From assembly GCA_946807835.1 (NCBI GenBank), contig OX327700.1, forward strand, positions 24,030,001 through 24,094,000: a DNA stretch of 64,000 nucleotides, read 5' to 3'. Positions 36,240 through 48,140 of this stretch are shown here, piece by piece (within the stretch, counting starts at the first letter, position 1; each line of letters opens with the position of its first letter). The translations under genes were made by a program, and so were the position numbers. Source of the DNA: Ailanthus altissimus. Taxonomy: Eukaryota; Streptophyta; Magnoliopsida; Sapindales; Simaroubaceae. The notes beneath the pieces were generated by a model. The model did not search any database, was not told where the DNA came from, and was given only the letters and a program-made list of their open reading frames with translations.

Positions 36240-39200
36240 ATGAGTTCAACATGATTTGAAGTTGAACAGTTTGATAGTCATGGTGACTTTGCTTTATGGC
36301 AGAAGAAGATGAAGGCGCTTTTAGTTTAACAGAAAGTTACAAAAGCCTTGGGTGGCCCCAAAATTTTGCAAGAAAACATGAAAGTAGAGCAAATCGTAAA
36401 AATGGACTAGACCGCCTTCAATACCATAGCCTTACAACTAGCTGACAATGTTTTGAGAAAGTAAATGAAGAGACCAGAATTGCTGGTCTCTAGGGTAAAC
36501 TTAAAGCTCTTTATATCTCTAAATTTTTTATTAGTAAAATTTTGATTAAAGAAAGATTATTTGGTCATGAAATAGACTCTAATAAATGACTTGAAGAGGA
36601 CCTAAAAGAATTTAAGAAAATGTGCATGAACCTTGCTAATACAGGAGAATCCATAAGTGATGCAAATTAAGTCATAATAAATTAAACTTTCTGCCTGTCG
36701 TTTAGAGATGTCAATTCTGCTATTAAGTATGGTTATAAAATATTAACTCTAAATGACTATCTCACTGCACTTAGGGTACAAGAACATGAGATTAAAAGTA
36801 AAAGAAAAGACAATAATGGTGAGGAAAACTTGTTTGTTAAAAGAAGAAACAAAAAGATAGATTTTAAAGGTAAATATAGAGGGAAGTCAATGTCTCAATC
36901 TAGGACAGGACCTAAGAATTGTTATTTTTTTTATGAAAAAGAATGCTATTTAAGAAGAAATTATTTTGAGAGAAGTAAAAAATAGAAAGAAAAATCCAAT
37001 GAAAATGCTGATATAGTAGTTGCTAGTGATGGATATAAAAGTGCTAATGCATTTACTGTCTCTATTCAAGATAACTCAAAACAATAAAATTCAGGTTGTT
37101 CATATCACATGTGTCCTAAAAAAAGTTGGTTTAAGAACTCTCAAGACTATAATAGTGGTAAAGTTATAATAGGTAATAATCAACTATGCAGAGTTAAAGG
37201 TATAGGATCTGTAGTCATTGAAATGTTTGATGGAAATATTATAACTTTGGACAATGTAAGATATCTTCCAGTTTTAAAAAGAAATTTAATTTCATTAAAG
37301 GTATTAGATAAAGGTGGATATGCATACAAACTTGAAAATTGTCTGTTAAAAATAACTCATGGAGATTTAACCAAGTTTTTTTTTTTCATTTAAGGGTATT
37401 TGGTTTTGCAGTTTAAGCTCATAAATATAAAAATAAACTTGAACTTGTGGCTAATAAATATGTATTTTTAGGATATCCAAAAGGGGTAAAATATTATAAA
37501 CTCTAGTTAAGGGATAGTATAGGTGTAAAACGTATAACCAGTAAGGATGTAGTGTTCAATGAAGGTAACATGCCTTGTTTAAAGCATATTTTTGAAAATA
37601 TAGATAAAATTAGTACAAGTCAACAATCGTTAATAACCTAAAGTGATGATACTAAACACTTTGAGCTGGAACATTCTAAATTACAATTGATCATTACTGA
37701 AAATCAATCTATTGATAATTAAGATAATCCAAATAATGCTGAAGAACAATGACAAATAGAATAATACAATGAACAGAACTTAATCCAACTTTGTAAGATT
37801 ATCAACTTGTAAGAGAAATGAAATAGTTAAAATTCCCTTTTAAATTTGACTCCTATGATTTGATAGCATTTTCCTTGATATATGCTAAAAATTTACAAGA
37901 ATTTGAACCTGTTTCTTATGAAGAGACAATAAATAGTAAATACTCAAGTTAATGGTATGCTACTATGTGTGATGAAATGAAGTATTTATAACTAAATAAG
38001 ACTTGAATTTTAGTTCCTAAACCCTTAAATTATAAATCAGTAGATTATAAATGGGTTTATAAGATAAAAGAAGTAAATACACCCAATGACCTAATTAGAT
38101 TTAAAGCTAGATTAGCAGTTATAGCTTCTCTCAAAAGGAGGGAATAGAACATAATAAAATCTTTTTACTAGTAGTAAAATACATCACTATAAGACTAGTT
38201 TTATCTTTAGTATCTTACTTTAATTGGGGTTTAGAACAGCCATATGTTAAAATTTCTTTTCTACATGGTGAATTGGATGAAACCATTTTTATGAAATAAC
38301 CTCAAGGTATTTATGAAATAATTATTTTTATGAAATAACCTAAAGTTAAAAATAAACCTAACTGAGCTTGTTTGATTAAAAAATTCTTTTATGGTTTAAA
38401 ATAGACCCCTAGACAATGGTATAAAAGATTTGATATTTTTATAATAAAAATTAGTTTTAAGAGAAGTAACTTTGATAGTTGTTTCTATTTTAAAGGATTA
38501 TGAAGTAGAGATTAGATTTATTTGTTGTTATATGTTAAATGATATGTTACTACCAATTATAATAAATAGGAAATAATAAATCTAAATTTAATATGAAATA
38601 TTTTGGCCAAGCTAAGAAAATTTTGGGTCTAAGAGACATGACTAATAAGGAACTGTTTCTATCAAAAAGAAATTATTAGAAAAAGATTCTTAATAAATTT
38701 GGAATGATGAATGCTAAACCAGTCAATTTGCCTCAAATTGCACATTTTCAATTCTCTTCAAAACAATGTCCTTCAACTAATAAAGAAAAAAAAAAGAAAT
38801 GAATTATATGCCTTATTCTAGTGCAATAACGTCTATTATGTACTCTATGATTTATACTAAGTCAAATTTAGCTCATTCAATTAATGTTTTAAGTCGATTT
38901 ATGTCAAATCCTGATAAAGATCACTTGTTAGGGATAAAATAGCTATTAAGATACATAAATAGATATCTCGATTTTGGATTGTTGTTTATTGACACTAATT
39001 GTGATAATGAGTTTATTAGGTATATAGAATCTAATTTTGTAAGAGATAGAGATAAAAAAAAAAAAAGGTCTATAATATCTTCTTTTAAACCTTTTGTGGG
39101 AAATGTATAAGCTGGAAATCCCAACTCCAACCTGTTATAGCCCTTTTAAGCACAAAAGCATAGTATATTGCTCTGACAAAAATAATAAAGGAATGAATAT

Positions 39201-39480
39201 AGTTACAAGGGATACTTAAAGAATTAGTAATTTCTAAGATAATTGTAACCATATACATTGATAGTCAAAATACTTTACATTTATGCATAAACCTAGTTTA
39301 TCATAAAAGAAACAAGCATATTAATGTAAAATTTTATTTTATCAGATAGATCATTTCTAAAGGACAAGCGGTCATAAAAAAAATCCCTACAGAAGAAAAT
39401 ATGAATACAAATGTGCTTCCTCAAAGTAAGTTTAATTTGTGCTTAAGCTTGTTGAAGCTTAAAACATTGATAAAAGGTAA
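36240..39480 (+). pseudogene. Copia gag-pol pseudogene lacking integrase
   Basis: Gag begins near 36240 and reads ...QFDSHGDFALWQKKMKALLV, the UBN2/gag entry of Copia. A degenerate zinc knuckle (NCYFFYEKECYLRR) lies near 36920. The protease flank with GCSYHMCPKKSWFKN is near 37095, and the post-protease domain is 37109-37375 (GGYAYKLENCLLKITHGD). The reading then jumps at a T run (37376-37387) to RVFGFAV-AHKYKNKL and VFLGYPKGVKYYKL (37395-37505), which normally follows integrase, so the catalytic integrase is deleted. Reverse transcriptase pieces follow (WYATMCDEMKYL, DYKWVYKIK, RQWYKRFDIF; 37950-38440). RNase H pieces end near 39480 (IDSQNTLHLCINLVYHKRNK). Many TAA/TAG stops replace CAA/CAG. 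Confidence 0.85.
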
Positions 39481-39565
39481 AAATTGAACAAATTTGAGCT
39501 ATGATGCATGGAAAGCAAGTTCTGCACTAGTCAGCCTCATTCACTTTGAAAATCAAGGTGGAATT

Positions 39566-40018
39566 TGTGAAGAGTGGTTCCAAACAAAATAAGAATTAGT
39601 TGTGTGGACATTTTAGTTATTTTTCCTTAAGTATAACCCTAGATTAGATGGTATCGTTTTGTGTGTATATATTGTGATGTTCTTAACTCTTTTATCATTT
39701 GATCTAGTCATCTCTTTTAGGTTAAAAGTAGCTCTAATTTTTCTGTGTATTTTGGGTATAGGATTTGGTTTTCTTTATCTCTCTCTCATGTACTATAAAA
39801 ATCGAGTCTTATAATTGTTCTTGACTTTGGGTGGTATTAGAGTGGTAAATCCTTATGCTAAAAGTGTAGAACGAAGCCTTTATTATTGAACTCAAGTGGA
39901 TGTAGGTTATAAATTATGGCTGAACCAGTCTAAACTTTGTCTTGTGTCCAATTGTTGATTTCTTGGTTGTGATTCTTTGAGTCTTTAGTATTGAGTCTTG
40001 TGTTGTTAAATCTCAACA
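39566..40018 (+). repeat. 3' LTR of the plus-strand Copia element
   Basis: Starts TGTGAAGAGTGG and ends TCTCAACA. It pairs with 35696-36165. Confidence 0.92.
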
Positions 40019-40023
40019 ATTTT

Positions 40024-40455
40024 TTTAATTCTACTAAGATGATATGCCGATAAAAAAAATCAATATAGGGTATATATATAATTCAAAATACTGAATAGTG
40101 TGCTAGCGGATGGTTTACCACTTTACCCAGAAGTTATGCGTAAGATACAATATTACCTCGTTTCATGAATCCCCCATTTAAGCATAATATGGGTTCATCC
40201 CTAAAGAAAAACTTGTGGGTAAGCTACAATATTAGCAAAGTTTATATGACTACAGAAAATTTTAAAATTATCTCACATATCCACAAGAAGCATATTAAAA
40301 GATACTACAAAACCGTCAAGTCCATTAGTTTTTAGTCAAGTGAAAAAAATCTCTCTTTTCTTATACAGGTAACAAAAAACAAATATTATCAAGATACGGA
40401 AGCTGTTTTAAAAAAATAATAATAATGGGATACTATTATCTTTTCTTTTTTCTAG
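40024..40455. other. intergenic DNA before the exon-like fragment
   Basis: AT-rich, with no gene seen. Its last ~40 bases are pyrimidine-rich and act as the polypyrimidine tract of the splice-site-like end at 40455. Confidence 0.4.
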
Positions 40456-40639
40456 TACTGGTGTTTTGATCGTGCCGATATCTAAGCAGGTCCATTCTAC
40501 ACATAGTAACCAAGTTGACAAGTTGCAAGTAGCTTGAGCAAATGGTGTTGATTTCCCTGCTCCAATAAAGCTGTCAACAAGCCTTAGCGGCTACTTTGCA
40601 GAGCAGCTTCAGTCTGCGTTCACTTCAAATAACATGTCG
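40456..40639 (+). pseudogene. orphan exon-like fragment, source unknown
   Basis: A 184-bp GC-richer block is bounded by a strong 3' splice site (ttttcttttttctag) and a 5' splice site (tcg|gtaaat). In one frame it encodes TGVLIVPISKQVHSTHSNQ, then VDKLQVA, one TGA stop, and ANGVDFPAPIKLSTSLSG with YFAEQLQSAFTSNNMS. The composition is that of a real plant exon. I do not recognise the family. No neighbouring exons are evident, so it is probably a fragment of a degraded or captured gene. Its intron-like flanks argue against a processed copy. Confidence 0.45.
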
Positions 40640-41790
40640 GTAAATCTTGCCGAGGCTTTATTAATCAATTCATTATTCATTTTTTAATATCTTTCTTGTC
40701 TTTTCATGACATTCAACTTGATAAATCTACTTTTCTAAAAGGACTTAATTTCGTTCTCAAAAGCTAAAGAAAAAATGTCATAATAATAAAATACTGCAAA
40801 ACCAAGTATGTCGTATGTGTCGTGCACACTCTAAGGACAACCTATACAAATTTCAGAAAATATCCCAAGTCAACTAAAAGCCAATAATTCAGATAAATAA
40901 TGCATTTTTCTATCATCCGTTCGTATTTCGGTTCTTTAAACAACTTCCTCAACACCTCGTCAAAGTTTCCCAAATCGTTTTTTCTTTGGAAAAATGGCCC
41001 ACAATCTCCTACTTTTTCTCAAGTCAAATGATACATCTTGGCTTAAACAACAATGGATGTGGACGTCTTGTTCGCTGTTTTGCCACCGCGATGGAGACTC
41101 AAATTATATCATATAGCCCCCACCTTAACCTTTCACAGGCCCTGAGAGTTTTTTTTGGAGTATTATTTTCAGGAGACTTTGTACAAGATGACTTGGTTTG
41201 TGGCTAGGATTTGCTGGAAATATGGACTAATGGAGAGTAGGCAACTGTAGATAAAAGGTTTTTTCGCATTATTTTAGAGTGTATGCTCAAAATCAGCATT
41301 AACAGATAAGGATATAAAGCGAAGAATGATGGCAGATATTATAAATAGAACTCCATGATAAGATCTTTTATATATCAGATTGCTTATATGTAGAAATTGA
41401 ATGACGAGGATACCTATTGTCAGATAAGCTTGTCTGATAGTTTTGGGGTATTTACTTGGCTATTTATTTTGAGAAACTAAAAATTACAGTATTTTTCTTT
41501 CTTTTTTATTTTACATTGATATTTCAAGATTTGGCATGTCCACTTAAAGTTTTTCATGTAAGATAATATAGACTTTTATTTCAATGGCAAATACAGAAGT
41601 ACAAAATGAGCTATATATTGAGTGGAGGGAAAGTATCATCCCAAATGAAACAAACATGGTTCAGAACTGCAAATCCAAATTTACAGCTAAAGCATGAGCA
41701 ACTGTATTTACCTCACCCCTCACCCAATCACAATGGATGTCCCGGAATTCTGCCATGACATTTGTAATATTTCTCGAATTTATTTAGAAA
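40640..41790. other. intergenic DNA, no gene recognised
   Basis: Open frame 40986-41207 has no motif. Some short GC-normal stretches (40930-41220) could be worn coding DNA but nothing can be named. Confidence 0.4.
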
Positions 41791-41794
41791 GCAC

Positions 41795-42300
41795 TATTCT
41801 TTTGTAAAAAAAAAAATACTTCGATACTCAAATCAATTTTTATCTTAAAAAATGTGGGCTATGTGCATGAAGTACTTCAACGACAAATAAGATGCTCCAT
41901 ATGCTTAAATAATGCTTGAAACTTAATGATCAATAATAAATTTAATATATTAGATTAAAAAAAATTGAATTGTGTATGTAAACGAGTATCTCATGAATTA
42001 TAAGTCAAGTTACATTTATTTATAGTATATAAATTTTAATTTATATTAAAGTGTAAATGAATGAATCTAAATCCTCATCAAATTATGAATTTAATTATAT
42101 CTAAATTAATTAAGAATTTCAAACCGTTTCAAAATCATCAATCAAAAAAGAAAATTTTAAGTGGAAATCATTCACTTTGTAAGAAATTCTTCTTTATGTT
42201 GAATAATAATTAAAATTTGAATAAGATTAGAATTTTAATCCGTTCTTATCTCTTATAATATCCATAATTCATTTGTGGGATCCATGGGTTGACAGGCCTA
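41795..42300 (+). repeat. dispersed LTR-like repeat, copy A
   Basis: Matches 50085-50600 over ~510 bases in the same orientation. Both begin with 'acttcgat(a/g)ctcaa' plus 'tttttatct(t/c)a', pass through 'aatgaatctaaat(c/t)ctcat', and end at 'cc(c)at(t)tg' before a 'gga' step. The opening resembles the 'ctccgatgctcaagt' phrase seen in the transcribed region of many plant gypsy LTRs. I take it as a gypsy LTR fragment. Full ends are not identified. Confidence 0.6.
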
Positions 42301-42849
42301 ATTTTCTAGCATAATAAATTTGAAATCTAAACTAAGTCTTTCAAAGATTAGATTTTACGTAAGTTATTTAGGTCATTTAGATAATGGGCCCAATAAATAT
42401 CCCCCACAAGTGAAGGAGTTTGTAAAAACATTCAAATACAATTATTCACTTTCTAACCAACAAGCGTTACACTTTTAAAAAAAAAACGCTTTCAAGTTTT
42501 GTTTATTCTCCCAAGAAAGTGATGGACCTTCAGACTACAATAATCCAAGGAAAGCTTTGGTTTATAAGAAAGTGTGAATATTCTATAAGATTCACAACGC
42601 TTTTAAAAAAAGCGTCTTATGCCTATGCTGTCCAAAGAAAGTGTAGCCCGAAGCTCCACAACTTCCAAGGAAGACTTTGATTTTTGCTAAGGTCTTAAGT
42701 ATGGATGAAAATTCAAGAGAAATACTGATAGACTCCTTTAATTTGGTCTAAGTACCTAAAACACCTTTTATTTTCAAAAAGACTTTGGAGACCTCTGTTC
42801 GTCAGTTCCTTCTGTTAGTTTTGACAGAGAAAATGGCAAAATGGTATTT
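42301..42849. other. spacer between repeat A and the minus-strand Copia
   Basis: Contains repeated 'cgctttcaag' / 'gcttt(t)aaaaaa(a)gcg' words and 'ccaaggaaagctttg' / 'ccaaggaagactttg'. It may be the remainder of a retroelement leader. No gene. Confidence 0.4.
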
Positions 42850-42854
42850 AACAC

Positions 42855-43509
42855 TGTTGAAGTGAAAGCAATCAAATAAGCAAATATCTCAAACAATATA
42901 ATGTAGAAACAAGTAATCAAGAAACTAGAGATAAAAAGGTAGAAGAAATAACACACAAAATTTATGTGGTTTGGCAACTTGCCTACGTCTACGATAGATC
43001 AAGATCACATTCTCTTATTACTGAATCTCAAGACACTCACAAAGTATACTTTTTTACAAGAAAGACTCGCAAAGAGCTCACTCTCTTTTGTAAACAAGGG
43101 GTTACTCTCACTAAGAATCACAAAAAATACTATGATCACAAAGATATATTTACAAGCCAAAATAAAGCCTTTATATAGACTTTAAGATAATCTAGGTTAA
43201 TCCTAAACGTGTATGAGTCATTTTAGAGAGTCCTTAAACAAGTGGGAGACGAAAAAAATCTGAACAAAATGGAAAACCTATTCCCGTGCTAGGCACTACA
43301 ATGTTAGAAGGGCCACGCTTGACGCTACAGCGCTTAGGTTCTATTTAGGGCACCGCGGCGCCCACAATCTGGCACTGCAGCCCCTATGCTTAGGCACCGT
43401 CACTTATATTTTTGCCTCCTTTCACAACCGTCTTCGATCCCCGCGGACCCAATGCACTTGGTTTGCTCTCCAAATTATATCCCGATGATTTTCAATCAAC
43501 TTTCTCACA
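42855..43509 (-). repeat. 3' LTR of the minus-strand Copia
   Basis: On plus it begins TGTTGAAG and ends CTCACA. It contains a minus-strand TATA (tctatataaaggc, near 43181), the 'gacgtaggc...ccaaaccaca' block (42960-43000) and a GC-rich block of 'gcactgcagc'-type words (43265-43400). Open frames 42964-43185 and 42966-43178 are not genes. Confidence 0.9.
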
Positions 43510-43599
43510 AATTTCTTCCTTAATTCAAAATCATTCACAAAGTATCTCGATCTCACATAGTAGTAACTTCGATTAAGTCCTTGTATAGGATGAACATAA

Positions 43600-46500
43600 C
43601 CAAGGACAGTGGCATAGTCAACATGTCAGTAAAATTTTCAGACGATGCTATCTTCATTAGACTAATTTTACCACTTTAAATAATCTCTTGAATGTAATGG
43701 AGCCGCACATCAATGTGTTTAAACCTCTCATGAAACACTTGATGCATGCTTAGGTGTATGGCGCTCTAGCTATCACAATCCACACTAGTGTTCACATCTT
43801 CAGTAGTTATTTCCTTCGCGCATAAGCCTTTTAACCACACGACCTCCTTAATAGTTTCTCCAATAGTTATGTACTCCACCTCTGTAGTAGATAGTACAAC
43901 CACATGTTATAGAATAAATCTCTAACATATACTATACCCAAACACTGTGTATACGTAACCCGTCAATGATTTTTGTTTTGTCTAGATTACCTGCATAATC
44001 TGAGTCTGCATATCCTTTTACCATTACACTGTTGTCTTTGTCTCTTTTATACATCAACTCGTGATTTGATGTCACCTTAAGATATTTTAAAATTCACTTC
44101 ATTGCAAGCTAGTAATCCTTACCTAAATTTACCATGTATCTACTCACCACACTCACAACCTGTGCTATGTCTGATCTTGTGCAAACCAATGCATATATGA
44201 TACTCCCCACAAAGCTTGCATATGATACTTTACTCATCTGCAGTTTTTCTTCTTCGAATATCGACGACTATGCTGTTGAAAGTTTAAAATGCATAGCCAA
44301 AGGAGTAGAGACAGCCTTTGAATTGAACGTACCAAACTTTTCTAAGATCTTGAGTATATATGGTTGTTGAGTCAAGAAGAAAACATCTCTTCTTTATCTC
44401 ACCATATTTATACCCAATATCGTTTTCGCTGCTCCCAAATCCTTCATCTCAAACTCGCCACTCAACTACTTCTTGAGTTTATGTATCTCTTTTATGTTCT
44501 TACATACGATCAACATATCATCGACGTATAAAAGTAGATACATCATCTCATAACTCAAGCTCTTAAAGTACACGCATCCGTCATACTTACTCCTCTAAAA
44601 ACTATAAGTCATCATAAACTCATCAAATCTCTTATACCACTGTTTAGGTGATTGCTATAACCCATATAATGACTTCTTCAGCAACAATCATGATCCTCTT
44701 TTCTAAGCTCTAAAAATCCTTGCAGTTGTGCCATATAAATTGTTTCTTCAAACTCTTCATGTAAAAAAGTTGTCTTTACATCCATCTGCTTTAAATGTAA
44801 ATCAATATTTGCACACATGGCTAACAAAATCCTAATAGATGTGTTCTTGACAATTAGAGAGAATATCTTATAAAAGTTAACTCTCTCTCTCTAAGTAAAA
44901 TCTTGTGCAACTTACCTACCTTTGAATCTCATAAACTCTATCCCAAGTATCCTCTCTTTCACCTTATATACCCACTTACACCCAACTAGTTTTTTTTGAG
45001 GTCTCTCCACTAACTTCCAAATATTATTCTTTTTAAGAGAACTAATCTTGTTTTCTATGACTTGCTGCTATTCTTTCTTGTTTTCACTCTTCATAATCTT
45101 ACCATATGTTCTAGGCTTATCAAATTTTGTAAGCAGAATTAAAAGCGTGAGCAACTAAGTCTACTTGTGCATACCTGATTAGTGGGTTAATCATTCTCCT
45201 TAACCTGTCTCTGGCTAGCTAATACTCTTTAAGTTCCATATCATGTGTCCTAGTCTTTCTTTAGGTGGATTTGGAGGAACTCACAGATGTTCTTGGTTCA
45301 TCTTCAAGAATTTTCTTGTTGAAGTGTTAATTTGGAGGCATATCAGATTTATGCTCCACTTAAACTTCTATTGACTCAGGCACAGGTTCTTCTTTCTCAT
45401 CTTCTTAGGAAGCTTTCAACATGGTCGTCTCATTGAACGCCATATCACGGCTTTTGATACTCTTTGGTAGTGTCAAATCTTTACACTACACCTTGTATCC
45501 TTTCACTCATTTGGGATATCCTATGAATACTCTTTTGATAGCTTCAGCCTCTAATTTTCCCTCCTTAACATGTACAAAAGTAGGGCAACCAAAAATTCTG
45601 AGGTAGTTATACTTATGAGAGTTGCTAGACCATTTCTCTTCTGGCGTCTTGAAGTCAATTACTGATGAGGGACTTCTATTGATCAAATAAGCTGCAGTCA
45701 CTATAGCTTCTCCCTAAAATACCTTGGACATCTTTCCATTGGTAAGCATGTATCTAACATTTTCAAGTAGGATCTAATTCATCCTCTCAGCTATGCCATT
45801 CTATTATGGTGTTGTTCTCATCATTCTATACCTTACAATCCCATGCTTGGCATAGGACCCATCAAACTTTTTATTGCAAAACTCGAGGTCATTATCAATT
45901 CTTAGCCTCTTCAATCTTTTGCCAATTTGATTCTCAACAAGAGCCTTTCAAGTCTTAAACGTATCAAACATTTGATCCTTACTCTTAAATATATAAACCC
46001 ACGACTTTTTTGAATAGTCATCAATCAAACTAAAAAAATACCTAGCACCACCATGAGTAACTGTCTGAACTGCTCTCCAAATGTCCAAGTATATGTAGTC
46101 AAGAGTCCTCTTAGTCTTGTGCTTGCCAGTACTAAATTTCACCATATGTGCTTTTCCAAGCACACAATGTTCATAAAACTCCAATGGATGGAACTTATCC
46201 TCACCAAACGTCTTTTGACTAAAAAAACTCCTTCAGGTTTCTCTCGCCTATGTGTGCTAGTCTAAGATGTCACAATTTAGTTTGCATATTCTTAACATCT
46301 ACAGAAAATAATACATAATCACTTACAACTTCACCCTTAAGCACATAAACACATTTGTGCTTCTCTTCTCTCATTACCACCATAGAACCCTTCAATACTC
46401 TCAAAATCCTTCCGTCGATTCTGATGGAACACCCATTCTGGTCTAGAGTCCCTAATGAGATCAAGTTTCTCTTGAAGCCAAAAACGTACCTAACTTATAT

Positions 46501-47340
46501 CAACTCTCTTACTCGCCCATCATGTAGCCTAAGTTTAATACCATCAATTCTCATTATCTGACGAGTAAAATCATTACCCATTAATATCTTATCACCACTA
46601 ATTGACTGTAAATTTATAAACCAAGACTTGTATAGACACATGTGAAATGTACAACCAGAATCAAGAACCCATTGTTCAGTATTCTTACCATCAATAGCAA
46701 CTAGTGTCTTTATGCTATCGTAGCTATCATCATAGGCAAGTGCAGCATCCTCTTTCTTCTTATCTGGTGCTTTCTTCTCTGAAAAATTCTTTATGAAGTG
46801 TCCATCTTTCTTACAGCAATAACAATTCATCGGAGTCCTAGAATTTGATCTCGACCCCTATTTCCTTCCATCTTTATATGAAAGCATTCCTTTTACAGAT
46901 AAGCTTTCTGCATTCTCGATCTACTTTCCCAATAGCTTTGAGTTTAATGATGATTTCACATCACTCATCATTAAACTCTCTTTGTTGTAGAGTAACGTAT
47001 CAACAAAACTTTTATAATTCTTGAGAAGTGAACTCAGCAGGCTAATCGCTCTATCTTCATCTTCTATTTTGATGTTGATAGACTCAAGATCAAGGATGAT
47101 CTTATTGAAGGCATCTATATGATATTTCATCGGCATCCCCTTTGACATGGACAGCTGATACAGCTTCTTCTTTATATGTAATCTATTGGCCAATGATTTT
47201 CACATATAAAGAGAGTCAAGCTTCTTCTAAAGACCAATCGTCGTTGTGTCACCTGTTACCTCCCTCAGTACTTCATCGCTTAATGATAAAACGATTGTAC
47301 TATGAGCTCTTTCTTGAATGTCCCTTTTTTTGCTTTAGCT
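43600..47340 (-). pseudogene. Copia gag-pol pseudogene
   Basis: Read on minus. Gag (47193-46921) has LSMSKGMPMKYHIDAFNKII and LLSSLLKNYKSF. A zinc knuckle follows (CYCCKKDGHFIKNF, about 46824-46783, last Cys lost to Phe). The protease active site is WVLDSGCTFHMC (about 46674-46639). The pre-integrase domain holds ...EEKHKCVYVLKGEVV (46370-46320). Integrase (about 46184-45650) has LDYIYLDIW, a degenerate second Asp region (RIDNDLEFC), GIAERMN, and then INRSPSSVIDFKTPEEKWS and YLRIFGCPTFVHVKEG. Reverse transcriptase has the YVDDM catalytic motif near 44533-44519. RNase H has GYADSDYAGNLDKTK near 44012-43968. In-frame stops occur in every domain, so no full polyprotein can be made. Plus-strand open frames here are shadows. 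Confidence 0.88.
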
Positions 47341-47520
47341 TTAGATGACTCTGGCGTATTCTCCTCTTCACTAGATAGAGCTGTGGTCTCCTCTAATGAA
47401 AAGCCTAACCGTTGACTCACCAACAACGCCTTAACCTTCATCTTTCATAGATTGAAGTCATTATCCCGTTGAATTTCTCTACCTCATACTTGTGTATGGC
47501 CATGTCTGCTTAAAACTAAA

Positions 47521-47531
47521 CTCTGATACCA
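47521..47531 (-). other. primer binding site (tRNA-iMet)
   Basis: The minus strand reads TGGTATCAGAG, three bases inside the 5' LTR. It is an 11-base match to the initiator tRNA-Met primer site. Confidence 0.9.
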
Positions 47532-47534
47532 ATT

Positions 47535-48135
47535 TGTTGAAGCAGAAGCAATCAAACAAGCAAATATCCCAAGTAATATAATGCAAAAACAAGAAATCAA
47601 GAAACTATAGAGAGAAAGGTAGAAGAAACAACACATAGAATTTACGCGGTTCGGCAATTTGCCTACGTCCATGACGGATCGAGATCACACTCTCTTATTA
47701 CTGAATCTCAAGGCACTCACAAAGTATGCCCTTTTATAAGAAAGACTCACAAAGAACTCACTCTCTCTTGTAAACAACGGGTTTCTCTCATTAAGAATTA
47801 CAAAGAATGCTATAATCACAAAGATGTATTTACAAGCCAATAAAGAGTTTTTATATAGGCTTTAGGATGACCTAGGCTGATCCTAAATGTGTGGGAGTTA
47901 TTTTAGGAAGTTATGGAACAAGTAAGAGACGGAACAAATCTGAACAAAATGAAAAACTTATTCCCGTGCTGGGCGCCACAACGCTCAAGTTCTGTTTGAG
48001 GTGCCACAATGCCCATGCCTGGGCATTGCCACTTGCATTTTATCTCCTTTTACATTCATCTTCGATCCTCATGCATCCAATACACTTAACTTGCTCTCTA
48101 AATCATATTTCAATAATTTAATTAGCTTTTTCACT
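47535..48135 (-). repeat. 5' LTR of the minus-strand Copia
   Basis: It pairs with 42855-43509. It keeps 'ttacgcggttcggcaatttg' and 'cctacgtccatgacgg' (47641-47680) and a GC-rich block at 47965-48030. Its outer end base has mutated (48135 is t where the partner LTR has a). Confidence 0.9.
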
Positions 48136-48140
48136 AACAC

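Larger units (their letters stand above)
35696..40018 (+). mobile_element. Copia retrotransposon, integrase-deleted
   Basis: A complete insertion of 4323 bp with LTRs 35696-36165 (470 bp) and 39566-40018 (453 bp), both starting TGTGAAGAG and ending in ACA. The 5-bp target duplication ATTTT is present at 35691-35695 and 40019-40023. The tRNA-iMet primer site follows one base after the 5' LTR, and a purine tract (aaggtggaa) precedes the 3' LTR. The internal region encodes gag, protease, reverse transcriptase and RNase H remnants in Copia order, but the integrase core is absent. Frequent stops make it non-autonomous. Confidence 0.92.
42855..48135 (-). mobile_element. full-length Copia retrotransposon (inactive)
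   Basis: A 5281-bp insertion on the minus strand. LTRs are at 47535-48135 (5') and 42855-43509 (3'). The 5-bp target duplication AACAC is at 42850-42854 and 48136-48140. The tRNA-iMet primer site is next to the 5' LTR, and a purine tract (aaggaagaaatt on minus) abuts the 3' LTR. Internal domains run gag - zinc knuckle - protease - integrase - reverse transcriptase - RNase H, the Copia order. Multiple stops and shifts inactivate it. The LTRs differ by ~50 bases in length and many substitutions, so the insertion is not recent. Confidence 0.93.
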
